Counted from the first letter of the stretch, positions 1 to 11,407 are shown. The stretch: DNA of 64,000 nucleotides from Polytrichum commune (GCA_950295325.1 OX485807.1:47336440-47400439); one strand, 5' to 3'. Numbers and translations: made by a program. The notes: a model not told the origin generated them from the sequence alone.

Positions 1-675
1 CACAATAAACAGTGTCCCCAAAAACTCATACAAAGTGGATGAAAAACCGCCAAAGTTTGGATGGGTACGCTCGCTTTTGGATTTGAAAATTTATATTATC
101 ATCCATATATCTGCCTTCATCACCTCATTAAATCCGTCATCGCCAGTGTGGCTATATATGTATCTTCAAATTTTGAGACTTAAAAATTAAAAATTAAATA
201 AAAATATCTGCTTATATATATATATAGAGAGAGAGAGGGGCTCATAATAAGAATCGGGTCGGAATCGACCGTTAATAAATGCGGGCTTTTAAATCGGGCA
301 GGGCGTCTGCCCACGAGCATTGAGGAGGCAACAACATTTAGAGTACCGCATTTGGGTACATTCTTATTGCAGGCCCGAGACCATGAAGGCCCGTCTTTAA
401 GGCTTCTGGTTTGGATTTGGCCTTTTCCTGCCGAATGCGGTCTTTAACTCGAACATGTGCCCAATTCTCATGGGATTGAATTTTGGAAGCAGGCCTGAGG
501 AGGAGTTGCAGTAGTACATGCAGACCCCAGCGTTATTATAATTAGTACTTATTAATTACTCTGATCGATTGTTTGCGATCGGGACAGAACCTGGAGGGAA
601 AAAAATCAATTAAAAAAACTTTAAAAAAATCATGTGGTTTTGAATTTAAATTCCCCGAGCTATCGAGTAAGTGAA
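1..675. other. Intergenic sequence, no gene seen
   Basis: No coding region is supported here. The stretch is AT-rich and has a short (TA)n followed by a (GA)n tract at about 211-238. The remainder is unique-looking sequence with scattered stops in every frame. Confidence 0.6.
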
Positions 676-1175
676 GGGCCACTTCACACACGGGCTGAGA
701 GCCGTGACCATGAAATTGTGAGAGCCCAAAAGAAAGTGTCCAAAGGCCGTCCCAAGACCACCTCCAACATCATGTAGTGTGGTCACGGGCCCTCAAGTGT
801 AGTGTGAAGTCGTATGTGACTGGGTCCTCAACCGAATGCTATTTCATTGAATGTCTGTTCATGTGGGTCCTCGCGCATGATAAGATAGAATAAATCAACG
901 GTTGTGAGCGTTCGGAGTGCCATGGTCTCTTGGGTTTGTGTTAGGCCTACGTCCAAGAGGTGGTTTTTGAAAATTGTCCAAGTGACCATGAAGCATGATT
1001 AATTTGATGTCATGTAGGAATCCGTGTAGGCTTTACATCTATCTTGCATTCACATACTCCGTTGGTCCTTCAAGCATAGTGTGGAGCAAACTTGGACCGG
1101 CTCCGCCTTTTCCACCAATGAGAGTGTTTGAAGTGTTATGGTCACGGGCTCTCAATCTCATGTGTGAAGTTGCCC
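676..1175 (-). mobile_element. Family A TIR element, copy 1 (about 500 bp)
   Basis: The element starts with GGGCCACTTCACACACG and ends with the diverged complement TGTGTGAAGTTGCCC. Its whole length matches, in reverse orientation, the copies at 7395, 22445 and 38146. There is no coding capacity: the short ORFs across it are not conserved between copies. The 3-base flanks are GAA on the left and TAA on the right, which would fit a degraded TWA-type duplication. GGGCC ends plus a 3-base TWA target are typical of Tourist/PIF-Harbinger miniature elements, but that superfamily assignment is an inference. A run of about 15 G follows just downstream. Confidence 0.8.
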
Positions 1176-1569
1176 TAAGGGGGAGGGGGGGGGGGGGGAG
1201 TTGGCTATGTATTGGAATTGAACAAGCCCATTGAAATTGACTACACACAAAAATTTCACTAGCCCCTGAAACCTCTAGAGGCTTCCAAATTCAACTAGTT
1301 TACAAATGTATGAGAGGATCAACATGCGTATATCATACACGAAGCATTCGGCACCAATGTAGGCAAACAAGTGTTGCACCGACCCTCTTAAACATCACTG
1401 TGCACCCAAATTGTATGAGTTGCACACATACAAGATGATCAATGTTAAAATCATCCACTCTGCCCACTACATGCACAATGCACCAAATCACTTCACTGCA
1501 GCAAAGTGGCTACTAGGTAGTAGCCGTAAAAAAAAAGGTGGGGTGGGGGTTTGGTGAGTTCCATCAAGG

Positions 1570-1782
1570 GGGAGGAAATTATATCGTATACAAACGTACC
1601 TCTCATTCAACCAATTTAAACCCCCTATAGGTTTGTGGTTGATTCATCTCAAATGACCTCGAGTAAACTACTTAAAATTGATTCCGGTGTTGAATCAACT
1701 AAGAAAAGTAACCTCCAAGCTGCATAATATCCATGGTTTTTACATTGGATGAATGAGAGGTACTCTCATATACAATAAACCC
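1570..1782. mobile_element. Family C TIR element, copy 1 (about 215 bp)
   Basis: The left end reads into ACCTCTCATTCAACC and the right end is its complement, GGATGAATGAGAGGTAC. The terminal repeat is roughly 35 bases including the outer ATCGTATAC-like part. A shared internal core (CTCATCTCAAATGACC-like, then TTGATTCCGGTGTTGAATCA) recurs in the copies at 25.3, 31.1, 40.8 and 41.7 kb. It is non-coding. A C-run follows the right end. Confidence 0.75.
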
Positions 1783-1819
1783 CCCCCCCCCCATCCTCTC
1801 TCTCTCTCCAATTCCATTG

Positions 1820-2035
1820 CAAAGGAAATTGTTGTATACGAGCTTATTTCACATCCATCCATGTTGGAAAGTTATTGGCCGATTTATCTCAAAAGATAAC
1901 TAGACCAATACATGGCCTTTTGAAGTAATTTTGGTGTCAAATCAATGTTTGAACGCAACCTCCATGTTACATATTACTTCATGATTTATTGTCGTTACAT
2001 TGGGATGAATGAGAATTTGAATGTAGTTTTCCGCC
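1820..2035. mobile_element. Family C element, diverged second copy
   Basis: The sequence follows the same order as the neighbouring copy: a GTTGTATACGAG left end, a CATCCATCCATGTTGGA variant of the terminal repeat, a TTTTGGTGTCAAATCAA core, and a GGATGAATGAGAA right end. It is more decayed than the 1570 copy, so boundaries are approximate. The two copies lie in direct succession, separated by a short C/CT-rich tract. Confidence 0.55.
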
Positions 2036-2363
2036 ACTCACCGAGAGTGAAGGAGTTATTAAACCATGCTCGAGGCTTGAGCCACATTGCTACCGGTGTT
2101 CAAACGCATGCCAGTGGTAGTCACAACAATATCGTATGGTGACAGAGGTCGCATTTATTAATTAATGTCCTCATGTTTGAAAACCGGATGCCAATCGAAG
2201 GGCACAATTTACAATGAACATTCAAAACATCTACATACATACAATGACCAACGTGGTGGTACGTATAAAACAACCGTTGTTCTACCGTTATAAAAAGATA
2301 CGAGGGCCATGAGGGACAATGTTAAAGTGTCGTATTGGTATGCACATGCTCTTTAATACCGAG

Positions 2364-2906
2364 GGGATGTTTACATCATGGACCGTGAAGTTGTCCCAAC
2401 AACCTGTAAAATCTATGATTGGCTATTGAACTCGCCTCGGGATCACTCTGGTTTACACCAAGGAAGAAAATGTCAAAGTGATCATGGAGTTCGAGGTCTC
2501 CAAAAGACATATTTTAAGGCCTACATTATCCACTAACATGGTCTGACGGGTTTTGCGGTGGGAGATGCAAAGGAGGTGCTCTAGTAGAAAAAGGTAAGGA
2601 CCCATGGCAAAGAATTTGGGTGATATAATAAAATTTTAATGAATATTCTTTTGGGGAACAGAAGATGAAGACAAGAGAATGGTTAAACTTGATTTTTTTT
2701 CTTTCAAAATTGCACTTTTTGGACATTTTTTATTTATTTAAATTAGCACATTCACTTTTTGGTGCATGGTCATTCCTCTTGGTCCACATTCGGTTTACAC
2801 CTAGTGAGGGACTCAAAGACTTTGTAAATTGAATTCTCAAGAAATCGGACCATGGAAGTTGGACCATGGAAACATACCATCTTCCATGGTCCGACTTCAC
2901 GGCCCT
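2364..2906 (+). mobile_element. Family B TIR element, copy 1 (about 540 bp)
   Basis: The element is collinear with the copy at 15603-16164. It starts GGGGATGTTTACATCATGG, carries a poly-T-rich centre and a TTTTTGGTGCATGGTCAT block, and ends CATGGTCCGACTTCACGGCCC. The outermost right TIR (GTGTAAAC) has been deleted in this copy. The right flank is TTA. It has no coding capacity. Confidence 0.7.
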
Positions 2907-3538
2907 TAGTTCTCCTCCATACAACTTGGGAATTTTGGGTCGTGTTCGAACGCCCAATGTGAGTGAGTGCCATATGACAAGTGGAAACCCTAGTACCTCT
3001 CAACCAACCCTCCTTTTCTTTTCTTTTCTTTTCTTTACACATTTTCCTCCAATCTCACGTACATGGGGGAGGAGTCGGGGGGGGGGGGGGGCATCATATA
3101 TAAAGAAGTTTTCTTTTCCTCTTCAACAACGTCAACTTCAAATGTTTGTCAAGGTGTTTATTATGGTGACTAAACTCTAAACTTTTCGTTGTTCAATGCT
3201 TCATATACATCTCCACCAACCATTCCAAGGAGCAAGTAGGTTGTGTGCGTGTGGAGGTGCTCAAACTTAATGTAGATGGTGCTAAAACCAACATCCCATC
3301 CTAAACATAACATTTATTCAACAATGTGGAAGACTTCCGTGGGCCACATCATTATACCATAAGATGCCGTTTTCTTTGTACATAATTTTAGATTGAAGCA
3401 ACTTACAACGTTGTTGATGAAGTTGGCACTTGTGCTGACCCTTTCCACAAATTGTTGCCAACTATGGTTTATTCCCTCACCTCATACTTTACTAAATAAT
3501 GATATGCCATAGTGTTAGGTATGTTGTTGTGTAGTATA
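2907..3538. other. Intergenic sequence, no gene seen
   Basis: The stretch contains a TTTTC pentanucleotide patch near 3010-3035 and a G-run near 3078-3090. The ORF over 2866-3180 is low-complexity translation of these tracts and is not credible as a gene. Confidence 0.5.
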
Positions 3539-3946
3539 GCGAAGGCGCTCATACCCGATCAAGATCTTATAAACAATCTATACGGTACCACAATTTCGAT
3601 CAAGCTGGGATTGCATTTCCGATCAGGTTGGGACTGAATTTCGATCGGGCTAGAATTAATAATGTCATGACACATGTCATGGTTTTCAGTGTTAAGGTGA
3701 GAAAGAATGAGCGGTTAAAATGAGCGTTTGTGGTAGACTCTAGACATTGGAAATATGTTTGGGTCAACTTTTGACCTCAAAAATTCACAGTAATTTCAAT
3801 TCAAGGAATGAAATTACCCAAATTTTGCATTCCTCCTTATTTCTATCTTCCTACATGGGGGGAAAATAAAATTGCACCGCCTTATACTTCTCCAAATGTG
3901 GTGTAAAATCTTTGAAGTGGTCGGTTATGGGTGCCTCTACTCTATA
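3539..3946 (+). repeat. Family G dispersed repeat, copy 1 (about 400 bp)
   Basis: This copy is collinear with 9285-9650, with 5225-5580 in reverse, and with a split copy at 17.6/18.4-18.7 kb. Shared landmarks in order are CCCGATCAAG, AACAATCTATAGGGTACC, TGACACATGT, TAGACTCTAGACATTGG, TATCTTCCTACATGGG and CTTATACTTCTCCAAAT. It starts near AGGCGCTC and ends near GTGCCTCTACTC, so the ends are weakly complementary. I found no long ORF and the repeat type is unknown. Confidence 0.75.
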
Positions 3947-5224
3947 TTGAATATTCAATAATCAAACAACCCCTGGCCTATTAGCCTCTGAGGGCACCTG
4001 CCATGATCCAACTAAAGTTGTTATTTGCACCTTGGCTTCATCGGCTATTGGAAGGCGGGATCAGAGTTCGGGAAGTTTTTGAAGCCTTAGTGGCTAATTG
4101 CCGGTAGTTGCTACGAAGGGTCGGATTTTTCCCAATTTACATCGGCAAGAGCCGGTCTTTTGTAAAATCAATCGGCCAATTGCCTATATTTTCATATTTT
4201 CATTGGCCAATATCCGATTAAATGGAATTCATATCGGCACTAATTGTTTAAAAAATGTATGAAAAGTTATTAGAAATCATTTCTTAGTACAAAATCTTGA
4301 ATAAGTGAAAAGAAAGGCATGTTCAAAACTTTCAATTTGAAGAGTTAATATCCTTGGCAGGAATTGAACCTAGCAATGCCTTCACTGCTTGAAGGCCAAG
4401 GGTCCCCCAATTCTTCATAGAAGCAATTGGATTTGGTCATGGAAAGGTTGCATAATTCAAAAAATCTAAGGTTTAGGGTACTTCCTCGAGTGCATCATCA
4501 GATGCCCCAGACAAATAGCGCTATGGATGCTTCCGGCTGAAATCCAGTAACTCACAAGAAGAATTGGCTACATTTCCGGGACATTTTCTGGTCCATTGGC
4601 TAATTGCCGGAGGATTGAAATTACAGTCGGATTGCCATCCGATGGTTGGAAATTTGGACCGGCCATGAGGGGAAATCCATCGGCTGATAATGAACTAGCC
4701 GTCGGGTTTCCCCGAACATAGGGCGGGATGGCCCACGCCAATGGTCAAGTAGTGTTGGAGAATTGCCTGCCAATTTCCTACTCATATTTATTGTCCACAA
4801 TTCACCATACCCTCGCATATATTGTGGAAAGAAATTAGAGTCCAACTACTAGGTTGAGTAATGCTATGAAACTAACATTTCAAAATCTTGTACAATAAAT
4901 ATATTTTGATTCTAGGAGTGTCCACCACATTAACATGAAACCCCCATGTTGATTATGGATCATTTACCAATAACACATTGAACTTTTATAACACTTGCAC
5001 ACCATTTTCAAACAAGACATACGGTGATGCACCGGGGGTTGGTAGGGCAAAAGGAGCACCCGACAGCCACAGGAACAAGATTAGCTTGAAATGACAAGTG
5101 CAAGCTTTTGTGCAAACTTCGGCGATTCACATTTTAATAAGGTCCGCTTTACATGAGGAGTCAAGGCCGACTTGGGGCTTTGACATGCGTAGATCCTTAT
5201 ACGTGATTGATATAATCCACAAGA
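3947..5224. other. Intergenic sequence, no gene seen
   Basis: The stretch holds repeated CGGCTAATTGCCGG-like words (about 4090, 4170, 4600) that look like a decayed local repeat. The reverse ORF at 4621-4845 is not supported by codon-like composition or a recognisable domain. Confidence 0.5.
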
Positions 5225-5580
5225 ATAGAGCCACCCATAACTGATCACTTAGGAGATTTTGTGCCAGATCTGGAGAAGTATAAAGCGGTGCAAAATCTCC
5301 CGTGTAGGAAGATAAAAATCGGGAGGACTGCAGTTTTTTTGGTAATTTTATTCCTTACACTGAAATTACTGTGAACTTTTGAAGCCAAAAATTGGCCCCA
5401 ACTTATTACCAATGTATAGAGTTTGCCATAACTGCTCATTTTAACCGCTCGGTCCTCCTCACTTTAGCACTCAAATCAAGACACATGTCATGGCACTATT
5501 GGCTCTGGCTTGATCGAAATTCCGGTACCCTATAAATTGCCAACATGGATTTGATCGGGAATAAGGCGCCTCTACCAAGA
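5225..5580 (-). repeat. Family G dispersed repeat, copy 2
   Basis: This is a reverse-orientation copy of the repeat at 3539. It has the complements of the same landmarks in reversed order (GGAGAAGTATAAAGCGGTGC, GTGTAGGAAGATA, ACCAATGTATAGAG, CATGTGTC-like, GGTACCCTATA). It ends at AATAAGGCGCCTCTAC, which preserves the outer end that copy 1 shows as GCGAAGGCGCTC. Confidence 0.75.
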
Positions 5581-5823
5581 ATCAAACCCAAAGGACGTTC
5601 CCTCAAATCCACATTCCAATGAAATGAAACCATATTTTAATACACTAAAAACAAAAGTATGACACAACAGAAGGTAAGGAAGCTCGGTTGGACCAAAATA
5701 GAGACGCAATTCACTTCCTTGTGTAACGGGCCGTGCCAAAGCCCTCCTCCCTTCTTTGCCCGAGCCGATGTTTCGTGTGATTTGGCTCCAGCTTTTTGAA
5801 GGCCTCGACTACCCTCATGTAAA

Positions 5824-6835
5824 GCGGACACCAAGATCTTTTGAGACGTGCCTTGCCAAGTTGGATGAACTCTTCCGAAACGGACACTAAGATCTTTCGA
5901 CATGCCTTGCTAACTTGTTTGGAATTTTTCGAAGCAGACACCAAGATCTTTTGACACATGCCTTGCTAAGTTGGATGAACTCTTTTGAAACGGACACTAG
6001 GATCTTTCGGCACATGCCTTGCTAACTTGTTTGAATTTTTTCGAAGCGGACACTAGGATCTTTCGGCACATGCCTTGCTAACTTGTTTGAATTTTTTCGA
6101 AGCGGACACTAGGATCTTTCGACACATGCCTTGCTAACTTGGATGAACTCTTTTGAAACGGACACTAGGATCTTTCGACACATATGCCTTGCTAACTTGG
6201 ATGATTTTTTTCGAAGCCGACACCAAGGATCTTTCGACACATATACCTTGCTAAGTTGGAGGATGAACTCTTACGAAACGGACACTAAGATCTTTCGACA
6301 CATCTATATGCCTTGCTCACTTGTTTGAATTTCTTTTGAAGCGGACACTGAGATCTTTCGACACATCTATATGCCTTGCTAACTCGTTTGAATTTTTTCG
6401 AAGTGGACACCGAGATCTTTCGACACATATGCCTTGCTAACTTGTTTGAATTTTCTTCGAAACGGACACTGAGATCTTTCAACACATATATATATGCCTT
6501 GCTAACTTGTTTGAATTTTTTCGAAGCGGACACCAAGATCTTTCGACACATGCCTTGCTAACTTGGATGAACTCTTTTGAAACGGACACTAGGATCTTTC
6601 GACACATGCCTTGCTAACTTGGATGAATTTTTTCGAAGCCGACACCAAGATCTTTCGACACATATGCCTTGCTCACTTGTTTGAATTTTTTTCGAAGCGG
6701 ACACTGAGATCTTTCGACACATATATATATGCCTTGCTAATTAACTTGTTTGAATTTTTTCGAAGCCGACACCAAGATCTTTCGACACATATATATGCCT
6801 TGCTAAGGTGTATGAATGTTCTCGAAGCGGCTGCC
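5824..6835. repeat. 59-bp minisatellite, 17 units
   Basis: The hexamer ATCTTT followed by C/TGACAC recurs 17 times between about 5834 and 6777, at a mean spacing of 59 bases (52 to 70). Each unit reads ACACATGCCTTGCTAACTTG, then one of two variants (TTTGAATTTTTTCGAAGCGG or GATGAACTCTTTTGAAACGG), then ACACTAGGATCTTTCG. The later units gain extra TA dinucleotides after ACACA. Because many units are 57 bases (19 codons), several frames on both strands stay open for 60-90 codons. That is a property of the repeat and not evidence for a protein. The array stops abruptly at a GC-richer segment. Confidence 0.92.
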
Positions 6836-7394
6836 TGCTTCCGGCAGCTGGCTACATAGCAGCAGCAGCTCGTCGGGAGGCGTGTCGAGTCTCCCGCCAT
6901 GTGAGGTGTGGCAGGCTATTTCGAACTCACACGCATCCACTGGCAGGCAGCTCGATCGATTCATTCATACAGCAGCTCCCCAGGCCAGGCCACACCACGC
7001 CACCTCTCCCCTTTCTCCCTCCCTGCCTGCCAATGCCAATGCCAATCGCCTCGAAGCGTGCGGCGCTGCTGAAAAGCTCGATCGGGATATTAGGGTTCCT
7101 CTTTGGTTGATGGGTAGTGAGCGAGCGTGGATTGATCGATCGATGGCCGGGCGGGCGGGCGGGGATTGGAAGTTAGAAGCAAGCTAGCTAGCCAGGGCCA
7201 GGTCTGGCGTCAGTGAGGAGTACCAGCCACAAGCATGCATCAGAATCAGGGTGAAGAGTACTTGAACCTTGCTCGCTCACTCACTCACTCGATCGCACCG
7301 TGTCAGGGCCAAAGTGCAGGGGGTTTACCTGGCCACCCGGACTTTCTTTACTTACTTTACTGCCAGCCCTAGCTGCTTTGAGTTAGCTTGCTTA
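6836..7394. other. GC-rich low-copy segment, possible leader or first exon
   Basis: GC content rises sharply at the end of the minisatellite, with GCAGCAGCAG, CCTCCCTGCCTGCC and GATCGATCGAT patches that look like promoter or leader sequence. A 25-codon ORF from 7033 starts MPMPIASKRAALLKSS and continues hydrophobically to a stop at 7108-7110; a larger overlapping frame is open over 6816-7187. Nothing downstream continues it with a convincing splice pair, so I do not call a gene. It could be a first exon whose partner exons were lost or lie behind the family A insertion at 7395. Confidence 0.3.
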
Positions 7395-7895
7395 GGGCCA
7401 CTCCACACACGAGGCTGAGAGCCCGTGACCATTACATTTCAACCACTCTCCTTGGTGGGAAAGGCAGAGCCCATCCGAGTTCGCTTCCCACTGCGATTGA
7501 GGGACCGAAGGAGTATGTGAATGCAAGATGGGTGTAGAGTCTACATGGCATTCGTACGTGGCGTCGAATGGATTTCATGGTCGCGTGGACTGTTTGTCAA
7601 AAACCACCTCTTGGAGGTAGTAGGCCTAGCACAAAACTGGGAGACCACAGCACTCCGAACGCTCACAACCGTTGAGTTATTTTATTTAATCATGTGTGAG
7701 GACCCGTGTGAATAGAAATTCATTGACATAGCATTTGGTTGAGGGACGTGGTCACACATGACTTCACATTTCACTTGAGGGTCCGTGACCACACTGCATG
7801 AGATTGGAGGTGTGGTGGGACGGCCTTGGGACACTTTCGTTTGGGCTCTCACAATCTCACGGTCACGGCTCGTCGGCTCGTGTGTGAAGTGGCCC
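7395..7895 (+). mobile_element. Family A TIR element, copy 2 (501 bp)
   Basis: The termini GGGCCACTCCACACACGAG and CTCGTGTGTGAAGTGGCCC are near-perfect complements. The body is collinear with copies 3 and 4 and reversed relative to copy 1. The left 3-base flank is TTA and the right flank is ATG. It is non-coding and lies within or against the GC-rich segment at 6.8-7.4 kb. Confidence 0.85.
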
Positions 7896-8302
7896 ATGGA
7901 TAACTTGCTTGACTTGGTTACAGAAAGCCAGCCCAGCCCGGGCCAGGCTGAGCGAGTGAATGCATAGGCCGTTTCAAAATGTTGTAAGGAAGAGGGGGCT
8001 TCGGGACGCGGGGTGCCCACTTGTAAGTTCATTGGGATCCACGACAACCCTGTCTCTTAGTTGTCTCAGCATCTCCACCCTCCTCTCTCCCCTAGCTCTT
8101 CCCTCGAATCTTTGGGTGTAAGTAAATTTCAAAATTCGACTGACTGCCTCGGACTCGACTTCACTTCACTTCACCTCAAAGGCATCGGTGCCATTATTAT
8201 AAGATGGGGGAGCCTTCTTCTATTGTTATTATTATAATAAGAGGTGCAGCTTGGTTGGTTTTTATGTATATATATACGTATATATGTAGATAGGATTGTT
8301 AA
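7896..8302. other. Intergenic sequence, no gene seen
   Basis: The sequence is GC-neutral with a CACTTCACTTCACTTCACCT patch near 8160 and an ATTATTATTATAATAA patch near 8225. No coding region is supported. Confidence 0.45.
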
Positions 8303-8490
8303 AATGACCACAAGCAATATGTAAGGTGTCGACTAGGCTCTGACTTGTCATCCAAGTTGGTCGAGTTTATCAATTCTAACACAAAGTTAATATTTTTCTC
8401 CTATGCAAGTGTGTGATGAGAAATGAGTTTTTGACAGGTAATGTGATTGCGCTACATGATTTTTGTGGTCGTTTTATCAAACTACGTGGT
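8303..8490 (+). mobile_element. Short TIR element, family K copy 1
   Basis: Its ends are AAAATGACCACAAGC and TGTGGTCGTTTTATCA, which are imperfect complements. A related copy with the same order (AAAATGACCACA ... GTATGCGATGAAAAATCA ... TGTGGCCGTTTTAA) lies at 61329-61522. It is about 190 bp and non-coding. Confidence 0.5.
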
Positions 8491-9284
8491 CGAATTTTTC
8501 TGAATATAACAATTCCCTATGTATATAAACATATGATGGGAAAATGTTTCATAACATTCATAAGCTTACGTTAAGAGGTTATTTTCTAGAAGGGGAAAGG
8601 CTTTAGTGGGGAATGTTGGCCACATGTTCGTGGCCCTACCTACCTAATGCTGGTGGTGACTTGCCACATAGGTGCCCCCCCCCCTGACGTGGGTCTCGGC
8701 AACACAACTTTTGACACTATAATGTGGAAAATACATGCTAAGCCCATAAAAATTCCTTTGTCATCTTAGTGCAGTAGAGTGAATAGTACTTGGGTTGAAT
8801 ATTGTTCATTTTGTAAGCGAGCCCCAACATTAAACAGACATTATGCTTGGAAAATTCCCAACCCCACAATGCAAAAGCCTACTGCTAAGTAACGTTATGT
8901 CACTTACACCGACTTTCCTTTGGGGCTAAGAGACATTTTTTAGTCTTGGACCTTCTCATCATTGTGGAAGATTAAGTCAACAATTTCTCACGATGACACA
9001 TGCACCATTTGATCGTGCGACTGCAACTAACCCATCTTAAAACCACCAACAAAGTTTTTTTGTGGATGTAGCCAATTTTTATTTTCCAACCCACATGTCC
9101 ACAAGGAAGACAATGGAATGTGTTCATCACTTGGGACATGACAAGTTTTAGCGTAGTGACCAATCATCTAACGGGCACAGTTGAGTGGTAGGACCACATC
9201 ATCCATGTAGTGACCAAAAATGGCATGGTCCTAACACCATGGCATATGAATAACTGCAAGTTATTGCAGGGATGGCATGTATGT
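8491..9284. other. Intergenic sequence, no gene seen
   Basis: This is unique-looking AT-rich sequence with a C-run near 8677. No coding region, RNA gene or recognised repeat is visible. Confidence 0.45.
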
Positions 9285-9650
9285 AGAGGTGCCTATTCTT
9301 GATCAAGGCCCCATCAACAATCTATAGGGTACAAGAATTCAATCAAGTTGGGACTTAATTTCAATCATGTCGGAATCATTAGTCCCTTCACACATGTGTT
9401 GGTTTTGAGTGTTAGAGTGATGAGAAATGAGTGGTTATGGTAAACTCTAGACATTGGTAATATGTTCAGACTAACTTTGGGTAAAACAAATAGCAGTTTC
9501 AATTTAAGAAATAAAACTATCCAAAAAATTACAGTCCTCCTAATTTCTATTTTCCTACACAGAAAAAAAAGTGCACCATCTTATACTTCTCCAAATTCGG
9601 TGCATAATTTCTTCAGTGATGAGTTATGAGTGCCTCTACTCTACATGGGA
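9285..9650 (+). repeat. Family G dispersed repeat, copy 3
   Basis: The sequence starts GAGGTGCCTATTCTTGATCA, passes through CAACAATCTATAGGGTAC, TAAACTCTAGACATTGG and CTTATACTTCTCCAAAT, and ends GAGTGCCTCTACTC. The order and spacing match the copy at 3539. It has no intact ORF. Confidence 0.75.
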
Positions 9651-10250
9651 TGTGATTAGACATCTTTGGAGAATGCCAAGCAACCTAGCAAGCCGATTGC
9701 CTCATACCAATGTAGAATTTCTACCAAAGGGTACATTTTCCTTTATAAAGATGTAAGTCTTTTTGGAAATAGCAAAGGATGACATGGACTTTGTAAGTTG
9801 AGCTTGTAAACTACCGAGGGAAGTAAGTGTGATAGATTTAGGTATCATTCAATGACTGGGAACCAACATAACATTACAAAGGTTAAACACCCCCCCCCCC
9901 CTCCCCCCATATATCCTTTCTAAAGGGGAGGGGTAGGCTCCCTATATACGCTGACACTTGCAAATTTTGCGGCCTATACTCAGCCACTTAAACTTTACTA
10001 GACCTTGCTAGCATGTCGGCTTGCAGGATGGCATACACATGACCCCATGATGCATAGAGCCTAGTTCTTAAACGTATATTTACAATGTAGGTCCGATAGG
10101 CTGAAAACTATTCATTTTGTAAGGCAATCCCAAAATAAAAGGGGCTTCTGGTGCATCGGCCTACAACCGGGTAATGTTATGAGTGGCAAGACCATGTAGT
10201 CCTTATTGTAGTGGCAGAAAACTTGGTAGTTGATGTAAAGTTCAATTGGC
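9651..10250. other. Intergenic sequence, no gene seen
   Basis: It contains a C-rich run at about 9889-9907. No coding region or recognised repeat is visible. Confidence 0.45.
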
Positions 10251-11030
10251 CATAACATTACTCAACGTGCATCTCTCATTTCGTGGGCCCTCCTAATATA
10301 ACAATGGGATGCTCGAAAGGTTGCGCAGGGAGACTCAAAATCAGATTCCAATTGAACTCCCAGCATCCTATCGTTATATCACGAGGGCCCATGTCGCTGA
10401 GTCGTTATATCACGAGTCTCGGGCATTTATAAAACGATGTGATCAAGTATCGGAATATTATCCATCCTTCATCATATGTCTTTGAACTCTTTCTCGACGA
10501 GCCATAAATATAAAATTAACTCAAGTTTGTTCATTGAAACTCCAACTGCCATGTCCACTACACACCGTGATACGTACATAAGAGAGCTTGAATTTAGTGG
10601 GTGTTACTAGCACATTGTAGCTACACTTTATCGTCATAACATTACTCAACATGCATCTCTCGTTCCGTGGGCTCTCGTAACATAACAACAAGATGCTCGA
10701 AGAGTTGCACAGGGACACTCAGATTTAGATTCAGATTGAACTCCCAGCACCCCATCGTTATATCACGAGGGCCCACGTCGCTGAGTCGTGTTATGACAAA
10801 GCTCACGAGTCTCGGGGGGTTTAAAAAATGATGTGATCAAGTATCGGAATATTCTCCATCCCTCATCGTATGTCTTTGAACTCTTTCTCAACGGGCCATA
10901 AATATAAATTAACTCGAGTTTGTTCATTGAAACCCCGACTGCCATGCCCACTACACACCGTGATACGTACGTAAGATGGGATTGAATTTAGTGTGTGTTA
11001 CTAGCACATTGTAAGTTAGCTACACTTTGT
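10251..11030. repeat. Two-copy tandem duplication, period about 390 bp
   Basis: CATAACATTACTCAAC at 10251 recurs at 10635, and CACACCGTGATACGTAC at about 10561 recurs at about 10954. The shift grows from 384 to 393 bases because of small indels. In between, both copies share CACGAGGGCCCA, GATCAAGTATCGGAATATT, TGTCTTTGAACTCTTTCTC and TTACTAGCACATTGTA. Identity looks around 85-90% by eye. Neither copy encodes a protein. Confidence 0.85.
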
Positions 11031-11263
11031 CGGCTCCCACATTATGAGCCCTGCCATCTACTTATCATTGTACAAGGGCTTTAAAATGATAAATAGGAAA
11101 CTGTATTGTACGACATGTAAGTTACCTGCGTGCGTCCCCAAGCCTTCTCACGCTCATTAAGTGCCTTCGTTTGCCGATCTTCCTGCTGGAAGATATGAAT
11201 TCGGTTGTGTGCTTTTCAGAATGCTGCAACAATGGCAACACAGATCAGGTGTTAGGTGCGGTG

Positions 11264-11293
11264 GATATATATATATATATATATATATATATG
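11264..11293. repeat. (AT)n microsatellite
   Basis: A pure AT dinucleotide run of 15 units lies between GTGG and GGTGCT. Confidence 0.9.
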
Positions 11294-11407
11294 GTGCTAA
11301 ACCCATCACTTTGATTCACTTTTAGAACATGGATTTTTAGTCTTTACGATTATTGTTAGCAGTTGGAGGGGGTTCCAACGCACCAAGGACGCTTTCACAC
11401 TAGTGTT

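Noticed and set aside
4345-4400. Minus-strand sequence resembling a tRNA T-arm (GGTTCAATTCC)
   Set aside because: No D-arm, anticodon stem or acceptor stem could be assembled around it.
5824-6835. Regular spaced repeats resembling a CRISPR array
   Set aside because: Units are contiguous 59-bp tandem copies without unique spacers, in plant DNA.
5637-6900. Several 60-90-codon ORFs on both strands across the minisatellite
   Set aside because: They arise because many units are 57 bases long; the same peptide repeats in several frames and no start or domain is supported.
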